The position numbers were made by a program, and so were the translations under genes. Below the pieces are notes generated by a model, which saw only the letters and a program-made list of their open reading frames with translations, made no database searches and was not told where the DNA came from. A DNA stretch of 64,000 bases. Source: Chryseosolibacter sp964532595. Lineage in GTDB: Bacteria > Bacteroidota > Bacteroidia > Cytophagales > Cyclobacteriaceae. The stretch's first letter is position 1; each line of letters opens with the position of its first letter. Of this stretch, positions 8,395 through 15,868 are shown one piece after another. The stretch covers positions 76,404 to 140,403 of the forward strand of contig CAZHIQ010000005.1 of assembly GCA_964532595.1 (NCBI GenBank), given 5' to 3'.

Positions 8395-8787
8395 TCAACC
8401 CTGGTCGCCGGCCATATGGCCGTTTTCAGGCAGTGACCAGTCGTACTCCTTTTCAAAGTATTCAAGCACGTGCATCTTCAGTAGCCTTTCCTGCTCGAGT
8501 AAATCAAAATGGGGAAGTTTCTTTACCAGCGTCCAGTGCGGCCAGCCATCCTTATCCAGCCCCTCCAACTCATAGTATCCCGAGAGACTCAGCACCTTGC
8601 ATATACCGATATGCATAAGGTCTTGTTTCTCTTCCTTGGAGAAAATTTTGGTGCCGTGGCCGAGCTCCTGAACCCCGATAAGGAACAGGACACCATTCAG
8701 GTCTTTGGGGCGTTTGCCTATAATGTTTTGGAGATCGCCCATGAGGGCACTCCACTTACGTTCAAGTTCGAGGTCGCGTTTAAACAT
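8395..8787 (-). CDS. Conserved hypothetical protein, Bacteroidota type
   Basis: I recognise no characterised domain in this 130-residue soluble protein. It starts MFKRDLELERKW, has a hydrophobic core segment GVLFLIGVQELGHG near residues 33-46 and a conserved-looking aromatic stretch GWPHWTLVKKLPHFD near 80-95, and ends in an acidic tail. There is no signal peptide or membrane helix. Its start lies 8 bp inside the end of the AhpD-like gene upstream, so the two are probably co-translated and may act together. Small proteins of this type occur in many Bacteroidota genomes, but I can assign no function. Confidence 0.75.
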   Translation of the reverse strand: MFKRDLELERKWSALMGDLQNIIGKRPKDLNGVLFLIGVQELGHGTKIFSKEEKQDLMHIGICKVLSLSGYYELEGLDKDGWPHWTLVKKLPHFDLLEQERLLKMHVLEYFEKEYDWSLPENGHMAGDQG

Positions 8788-9121
8788 GATTCAATTCCTC
8801 CCAGTATTCAAATCCCCGGCGCAAATGCGGAATTACAATGGTACCTCCAACAAGGGTGGCAAGTCCCATCGCCTCGTGTACCTGTTCGGTGCTAAGACCA
8901 GCTTCGTGGCATTTTCCGAGGTGATATCGGACGCAGTCGTCGCATCGCAAGACAAGCGAACAGGTCAGACCAATAAGCTCCTTCGTGCGGACGTCGAGGC
9001 GCCCTTCTGTGTATGCATTCGTGTCGAGGTTAAAGATCCGTTTAATAAGCAGATTATCCGAACTCAGAACCTTTTCGTTCATCCGGCTGCGATATGCATT
9101 GAAGTCTTCTACCTGTCCCAT
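8780..9121 (-). CDS. AhpD/carboxymuconolactone decarboxylase-like protein
   Basis: This is a 113-residue, all-helical protein of the CMD/AhpD superfamily. The segment ELIGLTCSLVLRCDDCVRYHLGKC (residues about 47-70) carries the CxxC redox pair followed by a His, as in AhpD-type peroxidase reductants. The helix LSTEQVHEAMGLATLVGG follows. Likely a thiol-disulfide active peroxidase accessory or a small decarboxylase-like enzyme; the substrate is unknown. It is transcribed divergently from comF and overlaps the next hypothetical gene by 8 bp. The ATG start gives a full-length family member. Confidence 0.88.
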   Translation of the reverse strand: MGQVEDFNAYRSRMNEKVLSSDNLLIKRIFNLDTNAYTEGRLDVRTKELIGLTCSLVLRCDDCVRYHLGKCHEAGLSTEQVHEAMGLATLVGGTIVIPHLRRGFEYWEELNHV

Positions 9122-9153
9122 GGCATTTTGAGCTTAACCTCATTAAATTAGAA

Positions 9154-9161
9154 TAAGTTTG
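9154..9161 (+). promoter_or_regulatory. Probable -7 promoter box for comF
   Basis: TAAGTTTG is an exact TAnnTTTG match. A TTTG at 9127-9130 lies 23 bp upstream, within the looser range for a -33 element. The box overlaps the upstream-most possible TTG start of comF, which argues for the GTG at 9180. Confidence 0.5.
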
Positions 9162-9179
9162 GCAACAAAGATACTCCCG

Positions 9180-9884
9180 GTGGCCAATTCAACAGGCAAC
9201 TCCGTTCTGGAGGATTTTCTTTCGCTGATTTACCCGCGCTATTGCCGCGGGTGTTACGGCAGTCTTGTCAAGGGCGAAGAGTACATCTGCAGTCAGTGCC
9301 TGCTTGAGATGCCCCGTTCCTATTACCATCTTCATCGGGAGAATCCCTTTTACCAGCGCCTGAGGGGGCGCTTGCCGGTCAGTCGCGTAATGACGTTGTA
9401 CAAGTTTGTGAAGGAGAGCCGCGTGCAGCACATCTTGCATGCGCTCAAGTACAAGCAGCAGCCCGAACTGGGCGAGTTCCTGGGAAGAGTCTATGGCAAG
9501 GACCTGGCGGAGGCCGATTTTATGGATCAGTTTGATCTTGTTGTTCCCGTTCCTCTTCATATCACCCGCCGACGAATACGCGGATATAATCAGAGTGAGA
9601 CGTTTGGTCGTGGGTTGGCGGATATCCTGGCCATTTCATGTGACGACACTACCATGCAGCGGCTATCGGCAAGTGATACACAAACCCGCAAAAGCCGGCT
9701 GAGTCGCTGGGCGAATGTCAGCCAGATCTTTTCAGTGGTCAAGCCGGAACGGGTCGAGGGAAAACGGGTTCTATTAGTGGATGATGTTGTGACGACCGGC
9801 GCGACATTGGAGGCCTGCGGCGTTTCCCTGCTTGAGGCCGGATGTGCCGAACTGAGTATGGCCTGCATCGCTGCCACGCAGTAG
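9180..9884 (+). CDS. ComF family phosphoribosyltransferase-like protein
   Basis: ComF proteins have an N-terminal zinc finger and a phosphoribosyltransferase (type I) domain, and in some bacteria they are needed for DNA uptake. Here Cys pairs CRGC and CSQC lie in the first 45 residues. The PRPP loop VLLVDDVVTTGATLEACG lies near residues 197-214, with a preceding RGYNQSE block typical of ComF. I prefer the GTG start at 9180 (234 residues) because a TTG further upstream lies inside a likely -7 box. Whether this organism is naturally competent cannot be told from this gene alone. Confidence 0.9.
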   Translation: MANSTGNSVLEDFLSLIYPRYCRGCYGSLVKGEEYICSQCLLEMPRSYYHLHRENPFYQRLRGRLPVSRVMTLYKFVKESRVQHILHALKYKQQPELGEFLGRVYGKDLAEADFMDQFDLVVPVPLHITRRRIRGYNQSETFGRGLADILAISCDDTTMQRLSASDTQTRKSRLSRWANVSQIFSVVKPERVEGKRVLLVDDVVTTGATLEACGVSLLEAGCAELSMACIAATQ

Positions 9885-9894
9885 GGCAAAAAAA

Positions 9895-9913
9895 AGCCCC
9901 GCATTGCGGGGCT
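9895..9913. terminator. Rho-independent terminator of gldJ
   Basis: AGCCCCGC and GCGGGGCT form an 8-bp GC-rich stem with a 3-nt loop. Read on the minus strand the stem is followed by a run of eight T, so it terminates the leftward gldJ transcript. It lies just past the comF stop and may slow that transcript too. Confidence 0.88.
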
Positions 9914-9931
9914 CGATTAATCTTAACTTTC

Positions 9932-11155
9932 TTAGTAGTTCGCTCCGGCGCGGATCATGGCACAGCGGAAGCCGATGGTTGCTGTTGCAGAATCCTGGTC
10001 CAGATAGCGACGGGTACCCGGCGACATCCAGTAGGCGACGTCCTTCCAGGAACCTCCTTTGTATACGCGAGCTCTGTCGGTAATCAGTGAGGTAAATCCT
10101 TCGGGATTATTTTCGTAGTCGCTGTTGTAATTGCGTTGGTCATCAAGGAAACCATCGCGGCGGATCGGGTTGAGGTCGTCGAAGTCCTGATAGGACATCG
10201 GGCGATATACGTCTTGTACCCACTCGCTTACGTTACCGGCCATGTTGTAGAGACCGTAATCGTTCGGGGGAAACTCGTAGATATAAGAAGTAATCAGCGC
10301 GCCATCGTTCAGACGTCCGGCGATACCGGCATAATCACCACGGCCGCGCTTGAAGTTAGCGAGCATATATCCCATTTGTTTTCCATAGGGGTTCCGAACG
10401 GCGTGGCCGTCCCAAGGGTATATGCGCTGGTGGGTTTGCATTTCTTCCAGCCACTGCGTTCCGATAAGGGCCTGGGCTGCATATTCCCATTCCGCTTCCG
10501 TGGGGAGGCGATAAGCGGGTACGACAATACCCGACTCGAGCGGAATTCGTCCATCGCTTTCGGCGAACTCTTCACCCGCTTCCTGCGCGAATTTGATGTT
10601 CACTGCACGCGTACGCCATACAGAGTAGGCGTTTGCCTGGGTCCACGACACTCCGACAACGGGGAAATAGCGGAAGCCGGGATAGCGGAAGTAGTGATCT
10701 ACATACGGATCGTTGAAGGCGAGTTTTCCTACCCAAACGGTAGTGTCAGGCAGGGCGGCCAGATACGCTTCCTGCGAAGAGTCTTTCGCCAGGTAGTGAA
10801 TGTATTCTAACCAATGGATGTTGGCGATCTCCGTCTCATCCATATAGAAGGAGGCAACGGAGACGGTTCTTTCCAGATTGTCTCGGCGCGTCAGGACGTC
10901 TTCCTCAAAGGAACCCATTACGGCGCGGCCGCCTTCAATGAAGACCATGTTGGGTGCCGGCGGTTGACCTTCGTAGGGCTTTACCATGAATCCGCCCGCG
11001 TCTTCATCATTGTATGCCAGTCCGGTAGCTGTGCTGAAAGCACCAGGGTTGGAGGCGTTGGGCTTCCCTCCCCCGCCGATCAGGGAGCAAGATGAAAAAG
11101 CAACGGATCCTCCGATGACCCACAAAAGAACTTTCAATGAATGATTCATTTTCAT
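9932..11155 (-). CDS. gldJ: GldJ-type gliding motility / type IX secretion lipoprotein
   Basis: This 407-residue lipoprotein has a lipobox ending FSSC (Cys about 23). After a short linker comes a sulfatase-modifying-factor (FGE/SUMF1) fold from about residue 70 to the end: NMVFIEGGRAVMGS, YRLPTEAEWEYAA, GLYNMAGNVSEWVQD and RVYKGGSWKD. The opening block GGFMVKPYEG and the phrase SFYMDETEIAN fit GldJ better than the related GldK. In Flavobacterium GldJ stabilises GldK and is needed for gliding and T9SS secretion. The active-site cysteines of true formylglycine-generating enzymes are absent after GGSW, so it is structural. It stands alone, not in a gldKLMN cluster, and has its own terminator. 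Confidence 0.85.
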   Translation of the reverse strand: MKMNHSLKVLLWVIGGSVAFSSCSLIGGGGKPNASNPGAFSTATGLAYNDEDAGGFMVKPYEGQPPAPNMVFIEGGRAVMGSFEEDVLTRRDNLERTVSVASFYMDETEIANIHWLEYIHYLAKDSSQEAYLAALPDTTVWVGKLAFNDPYVDHYFRYPGFRYFPVVGVSWTQANAYSVWRTRAVNIKFAQEAGEEFAESDGRIPLESGIVVPAYRLPTEAEWEYAAQALIGTQWLEEMQTHQRIYPWDGHAVRNPYGKQMGYMLANFKRGRGDYAGIAGRLNDGALITSYIYEFPPNDYGLYNMAGNVSEWVQDVYRPMSYQDFDDLNPIRRDGFLDDQRNYNSDYENNPEGFTSLITDRARVYKGGSWKDVAYWMSPGTRRYLDQDSATATIGFRCAMIRAGANY

Positions 11156-11490
11156 TTGGTCTTAGAAATAGATGCTAATATAAGGAGATCGTCATGTTTT
11201 TTCCAAACGCCTGCTTTTGACGTGTTTGTTGTTTTTTCTCCGGGCGCGGTAGGTTTTTGCGCATATAAACCCAAAACTTGTTCTCTGATTCCTGCTAACT
11301 GCGTTTACCTTTGAATGCTGATAGCGATAAAACGCCGGATTTCCCTGTGTATTGTATTGGGAAATTTCGATCCGGAATGGGACGTGAGGCGGCAGGGAAA
11401 TCACAAAAAGGGCTCTTAAATCGTCCTTGTAAGGATTTTCGGGATTGGCCCCATTTTTCGCCTTTCACAAGTCCTATTTTTACCTCGCTT
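11156..11490. other. Intergenic region between gldJ and a small rightward gene
   Basis: About 335 bp without a gene I can support. It must hold the gldJ promoter (leftward) and that of the gene at 11491 (rightward). T-rich segments are seen at 11194-11204 and 11228-11236. No tRNA, riboswitch or clear palindrome was seen. The short frames here lack any family-like sequence. Confidence 0.5.
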
Positions 11491-11742
11491 ATGACCACGT
11501 TACAGGATTTCAGAATTATGCCTTTTGAAAAGAAGTGTGACCACATCACCTTCAAGGGCAATTTTTTGACACAGAGGACTTTAGGTGATTGCAAGGTCTT
11601 TTTGTACCATACGAGCCAGTTTTTCGTCGAAGTGTTCTACTCTCCCCGTCATCAGAAAGTCTTGATGATTAATGCGTTCGACAAGGTCACCGGGCTAGAG
11701 CCTTATCTCGAAAGAATTTCACTGGCCGGTCTGGAAGTTTGA
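11491..11742 (+). CDS. Small orphan protein, 83 residues
   Basis: I do not recognise this gene. The frame can be opened further upstream, but the first 60 codons look non-coding, so I place the start at ATG 11491. An ATG at 11518 would leave 74 residues. The protein is soluble, with a compact alternating pattern (KVFLYHTSQFFVEVFY, then KVLMINAFDKV) that suggests a small beta-sheet fold. Its last 40 bp overlap, tail to tail, the 3' end of mfd on the other strand. The conserved-looking C-terminal half makes it more likely real than not. Confidence 0.55.
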   Translation: MTTLQDFRIMPFEKKCDHITFKGNFLTQRTLGDCKVFLYHTSQFFVEVFYSPRHQKVLMINAFDKVTGLEPYLERISLAGLEV

Positions 11743-14700
11743 GGATGCATTTGCCCGAGGACGGCGATGGCTGAATCTACTGAAGTAATATCTTCGATTA
11801 CAAGCATTGCCTTTCCGGCGACATCCTTGAGTTTGCAGCGGCGAGCGTTCGCCTTTACAAAACCCAGAATATTTCCAAACGTCTCCGACGAGAAATACTG
11901 ATCGTTGTTGGTGACGAAGTAGGCTCTCACCTTTCCGTTCTTGAGACTGATCTTCTCAAAGCCAAGGCGTTCGCCATGCCAGCGCAAGCGAACGGAGTTG
12001 ATGAGCTCCTCGACCGGTTGCGGAGTGGGACCAAATCGGTCTCTGACTTCCTGCGAGAACTGTTCCAATTGGTCCTCATCTTTGAGGTTGTCGAGCCGCG
12101 AATAGAGTTGGAGGCGTTCACTGATGTTTCCGACGTAAGTGTCGGGGATCAGAATCTCGAGGTCGGTTTCAATAACACAATCCTGTGAGATCAATTTGGC
12201 TTTCTCCGCCAGCTCGGAAGCGAACAGGTCTTTGAATTCGGTTTCCTTCAAATCCTGGATAGCTTCATCGAGAATTTTATGATACGTGTCGAATCCCAGG
12301 TCGGTGATAAATCCGCTTTGTTCGGCACCCAGTAGATTCCCGGCGCCGCGGATATCGAGATCCCGCATCGCTACCTTGAATCCATCACCGAGTTCTGAAA
12401 ACTCTTCCAATGCGGCGAGGCGCTTCCGCGAGTCGGCTGATAATGCCGAGGCGGGAGGCGTCAGCAAATAGCAAAACGCTTTCTTATTGGAGCGCCCTAC
12501 CCGACCACGCATCTGATGTAAGTCGGAGAGCCCGAACATGTGGGCCTGGTTGATGATGATGGTATTGGCGTTCGGGATATCAAGCCCCGACTCTATAATA
12601 TTAGTCGACACCAGCACATCGTAGTCACCGTCAATAAATTTCACCATTACTTTTTCCAGGCGGTCGCCTTCCATCTGGCCGTGGGCCACGCCGATACGGG
12701 CGTCGGGCACCAGGCGATAAATAGTGTTTCCGATCGACTCAATATCGCTTACCCGGTTGTGTACAAAAAAGACCTGCCCTCCTCGCCGAAGTTCGAAGCT
12801 GATAGCATCGCGCACGATCTCCTCGTTGAAGGTGTGCAACTCGGTGGTGACCGGTTGACGGTTAGGCGGTGGTGTTGAAATGATGCTCAGGTCGCGGGCT
12901 CCCATCAAGGAAAAATGGAGCGTTCGTGGTATGGGTGTCGCGGTAAGCGTAAGGACGTCGACATTGACTTTTAACTCCTTAAGCTTGTCCTTCACCTTGA
13001 CGCCGAATTTTTGTTCCTCATCGACGATAAGGAGCCCAAGGTCTTTAAACGAAACGTCTTTACTCACAATCCGATGTGTACCGATCAGAATATTAACGTT
13101 GCCGTTCTTTACCTCCGCGAGCGTTGCCTTCACGTCTTTATCAGACTTGAACCGCGAGATGTACTCGATACGGACGGGGAAATTTGACAGTCGTTCGCTG
13201 AAGGTGCGATGGTGTTGCATAGCCAGGATTGTCGTGGGCACGAGAACGGCTACCTGCCTTCCTTCCGTTACTGCTTTGAAGGCAGCGCGAACCGCTACCT
13301 CTGTCTTCCCGAAGCCAACATCACCGCAGACAAGTCTGTCCATAGGATGGGGTGCTTCCATATCTTTCTTGACATCTTCGGTTGCCTTAGCCTGGTCGGG
13401 TGTGTCTTCGTAAATGAAAGAAGATTCCAGTTCGGCCTGAAGAAATCCGTCTGGCGCGTACGCATGGCCCGGTGCCGACTTCCGCTTGGCGTACAGCTCG
13501 ATCAGCTCCTTGGCTATGTCCTTGACTCGATTCCGGGCCTTGGTCTTCTTGTTCTCCCACTCCTGTGTGCCAAGCTTGCTCATCACGGGGGGAGCGCCTT
13601 CTTTCCCCGAGTATTTCGAAATCTTGTGGAGGGAGTGAATGCTCACATAGAGCAAGTCATCATCGCGATAGACAAGACGAATTGCCTCCTGCTCATGGCC
13701 GTTTACGATCTTCTTCTCGAGACCTGCAAACTTGGCGATACCATAATCGATGTGTGTGACAAAATCGCCGGGTTGCAACGTGTGCAATTCGCGGAGGGTG
13801 AGCGCCTTCGATTTGGAAAAACGCTCGCGCGCGCGATGCCGGTGGAAGCGCTCGAAGATTTGATGATCGGTATAACAAACAATCTTCAGGGTGTGGTCGA
13901 TAAAGCCCTGGCGTAAGGCGAACTCTAGTGGCTGAAATTTCACCTGAGGATCAATCTCTCCAAAGATTCCGTGAAGACGCTCCAGTTGGCGCGGCATATC
14001 CGCGGCAATGAAATTCTGATAGCCTTTCAGTTGTTGATCCGCCAGATTGTTGGTCAGCAGTGCAAAATCTTTGTTGAACGATGGTTGCCCGGCCGAAGAC
14101 AATTCGAACACCTGAGCTCCCGAAAGCGCTGATCGACTCCCGAACTCGACGCGGGTGAACCGCGACGCATGGGCCGAGAAGGTGTCCGCATGCTCGAAAA
14201 GCTCCTCTGGCGAAGAGACTATTTTTGTATTGCCGCTTTCTTTTAACAACCGATCGAACGACCCTTCGACCTTTTCAAAACTCTTTGCAATGGTGTCAAG
14301 CGTTTGCTGGTAGTCTTTGAACCACAACCGGGTATCTTCGTTGATGAACTCCAGCAACGATTGTCGCTTTTCCTGAATGAGCTTGGTTTGAACGTTCGGT
14401 ATGATCGAGACCGAATCATGCTTATCAACCGACAGCTGCGATCCGGGTTCGAACGTTCGGATACTGTCCACCTCGTCGCCAAACAGTTCGATGCGAAAAG
14501 GCAATTCGTAGGCAAAGGAGAAGACGTCAATAATTCCCCCCCGAACAGCGAACTGACCTGCCTCATACACAAAGTCGGTCTTCTCAAAGTCATAGCTGTG
14601 GAGAAAGTCCTCGAGAAATGCCATATCAAGCTTTTCTCCCATGCTCACTTTGAAGGTGTTGTTGGCCAGTGAGCGTTTGTTGATAACTTTTTCGCTCAGG

Positions 14701-15080
14701 GCCTCCGGGTAGGTAACGATAACTTCCGGATGGCGCTTTGTCGACAGCCGGTTAAGCACCTCTGCGCGCATCAGAATGTTGGCGTTTTCTACCTCATGAA
14801 TTTCATAAGGGCGCTTGTAAGACATCGGGAAGGTCAGGACCTCCTTGCCTAACAGGTTCTGAAGATCATTGGCAAAATAGGCCGCTTCCTCACGGTCGTG
14901 TAAAACGACCAGATGGTCGGTGTTGCCCAGGCGAAACGAAGCGGCGACGACCACCGCATCGAGGCTGCCCGAAAGGCCCTTCAGACGTATAGCGGCAGGT
15001 GCGGGCGCAGCTATCCCTGCGGTTACGGTCTTGATAAGGCCATCCGCGGTATAGATACTTAAGAAGTCACTCGCCGTCAC
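11703..15080 (-). CDS. mfd: Transcription-repair coupling factor Mfd
   Basis: Mfd releases RNA polymerase stalled at DNA lesions and recruits UvrA. From GTG 15080 the protein has 1125 residues, normal for the family. The N-terminal UvrB-like region includes VVLHDREEAAYF and GGIIDVFSF. The polymerase-interacting (CarD-like) module around LQPGDFVTHIDYGIAKF follows. The superfamily 2 helicase motor has GDVGFGKTEVAVRAA (Walker A), DEEQKFGV (DEEQ box), LTATPIPRTL and DLHQMRGRVGRS. The C-terminal TRCF domain is complete. An upstream ATG at 15158 is excluded by a strong -7 box at 15121-15128 lying between it and the GTG. The 3' end overlaps a small convergent gene. Confidence 0.96.
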   Translation of the reverse strand: MTASDFLSIYTADGLIKTVTAGIAAPAPAAIRLKGLSGSLDAVVVAASFRLGNTDHLVVLHDREEAAYFANDLQNLLGKEVLTFPMSYKRPYEIHEVENANILMRAEVLNRLSTKRHPEVIVTYPEALSEKVINKRSLANNTFKVSMGEKLDMAFLEDFLHSYDFEKTDFVYEAGQFAVRGGIIDVFSFAYELPFRIELFGDEVDSIRTFEPGSQLSVDKHDSVSIIPNVQTKLIQEKRQSLLEFINEDTRLWFKDYQQTLDTIAKSFEKVEGSFDRLLKESGNTKIVSSPEELFEHADTFSAHASRFTRVEFGSRSALSGAQVFELSSAGQPSFNKDFALLTNNLADQQLKGYQNFIAADMPRQLERLHGIFGEIDPQVKFQPLEFALRQGFIDHTLKIVCYTDHQIFERFHRHRARERFSKSKALTLRELHTLQPGDFVTHIDYGIAKFAGLEKKIVNGHEQEAIRLVYRDDDLLYVSIHSLHKISKYSGKEGAPPVMSKLGTQEWENKKTKARNRVKDIAKELIELYAKRKSAPGHAYAPDGFLQAELESSFIYEDTPDQAKATEDVKKDMEAPHPMDRLVCGDVGFGKTEVAVRAAFKAVTEGRQVAVLVPTTILAMQHHRTFSERLSNFPVRIEYISRFKSDKDVKATLAEVKNGNVNILIGTHRIVSKDVSFKDLGLLIVDEEQKFGVKVKDKLKELKVNVDVLTLTATPIPRTLHFSLMGARDLSIISTPPPNRQPVTTELHTFNEEIVRDAISFELRRGGQVFFVHNRVSDIESIGNTIYRLVPDARIGVAHGQMEGDRLEKVMVKFIDGDYDVLVSTNIIESGLDIPNANTIIINQAHMFGLSDLHQMRGRVGRSNKKAFCYLLTPPASALSADSRKRLAALEEFSELGDGFKVAMRDLDIRGAGNLLGAEQSGFITDLGFDTYHKILDEAIQDLKETEFKDLFASELAEKAKLISQDCVIETDLEILIPDTYVGNISERLQLYSRLDNLKDEDQLEQFSQEVRDRFGPTPQPVEELINSVRLRWHGERLGFEKISLKNGKVRAYFVTNNDQYFSSETFGNILGFVKANARRCKLKDVAGKAMLVIEDITSVDSAIAVLGQMHPQTSRPASEILSR

Positions 15081-15098
15081 TATCCAAGAGATCGTTTT

Positions 15099-15113
15099 CT
15101 CGTTCTGAACGAG
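15099..15113. repeat. Inverted repeat in the mfd leader
   Basis: CTCGTTC and GAACGAG form a perfect 7-bp inverted repeat around a single T, located about 20 nt upstream of the mfd GTG start and just downstream of its -7 box. It could be an operator at the transcription start. Function is not established. Confidence 0.4.
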
Positions 15114-15120
15114 AGGGGCG

Positions 15121-15128
15121 CAAATATA
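15121..15128 (-). promoter_or_regulatory. -7 promoter box for mfd
   Basis: The minus strand reads TATATTTG followed by CG, an exact Bacteroidota -7 element. It implies transcription starting near 15114, leaving a leader of about 35 nt before the GTG at 15080, and fixes the choice of start codon. Confidence 0.6.
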
Positions 15129-15183
15129 GTTTTCACAGGCCGGAATGCCAGAAGACACCGGGTTTTTCTGTTACTTTGACGGT

Positions 15184-15387
15184 ATGGAATTCGTAGCACG
15201 GGTCCTGTTGTTTTCCAGTTATGTCACCATCGCTCTGCTCTTGTTCGGCATGTACAAACCCTGGGTTGTTGTCTGGTGGGAGGACAAACAGAACCGCAAG
15301 AAGGTCATTTTGATTTACGGAGTGGCTACGGCAATTTTATTGTCAGGTTGGTGGATCATAACCTTAATCAAGGACGCATATGAGTAG
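15184..15387 (+). CDS. Small two-helix membrane protein
   Basis: A 67-residue protein from ATG 15184 with two hydrophobic helices (residues about 4-22 and 38-57). A conserved-looking YKPWVVVWWEDKQNRKK loop lies between them and a short charged tail follows. I have seen near-identical small proteins in Cytophagales genomes, without an assigned role. Its stop overlaps the start of the redoxin-like lipoprotein gene by 8 bp, so the two are translationally coupled and probably act in the same envelope process. The frame could start earlier at 15145, but those residues look non-coding. Confidence 0.75.
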   Translation: MEFVARVLLFSSYVTIALLLFGMYKPWVVVWWEDKQNRKKVILIYGVATAILLSGWWIITLIKDAYE

Positions 15388-15868
15388 AAAGTGGTTTCTT
15401 CTGGCACTGATCATTGCAACGGGATGCGCATCCAGCCCTGAGACGACAAGTGAGACCCCTGCCGCGGTTGAACAGGTGAATGATTATCCCGATATCCAGC
15501 TTGTCTTACAGAATGGAGAAGCGATTGATGCCCGGAACCTGGAGGGCAACAACATTCTGATGTTTTTCAGTCCGGATTGCATACACTGTCACAATGAGGC
15601 CCGCGAAATTCGGCAGAATATCGAGCAGTTTGAAAACTACACGCTCTGGTTTGTTTCGTCGCGCGAAATGGCCGAGATCATGGAGTTCGCTACGAGGTAT
15701 GAGCTGCAGGATCGCGATAATGTCCGGTTCGCCTGGTCGTCGACGGATGGTGTGCTGAACTTCTACGGACCTATCCGAATACCTTCGGCTTACATCTATT
15801 CAGGGGGAAGACTTCGGAAATCCTTTGACGGCCCGACGCCTGTCGACAGCCTTTTGCAAGCACTATAA
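15380..15868 (+). CDS. Thioredoxin-fold (redoxin/TlpA-like) lipoprotein
   Basis: This 162-residue protein has a lipoprotein signal (lipobox ATGC, Cys about 16) and a thioredoxin-like fold. Segment NNILMFFSPDCIHCHNE (near residues 57-73) contains the redox pair CIHC, and the cis-Pro region is RIPSAYIY near 138. Such proteins reduce disulfides or deliver electrons in the periplasm. The acceptor cannot be inferred. The gene follows the small membrane protein with an 8-bp overlap and ends overlapping the convergent methyltransferase gene by 6 bp. Confidence 0.88.
   Translation: MSRKWFLLALIIATGCASSPETTSETPAAVEQVNDYPDIQLVLQNGEAIDARNLEGNNILMFFSPDCIHCHNEAREIRQNIEQFENYTLWFVSSREMAEIMEFATRYELQDRDNVRFAWSSTDGVLNFYGPIRIPSAYIYSGGRLRKSFDGPTPVDSLLQAL

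Noticed and set aside
10136..10810. Rightward frame of 224 codons inside gldJ
   Set aside because: Antisense to gldJ; the minus-strand product has a lipobox and FGE-fold motifs.
13209..13916. Rightward frame of 235 codons inside mfd
   Set aside because: Antisense to the mfd coding sequence, which shows complete helicase motifs.
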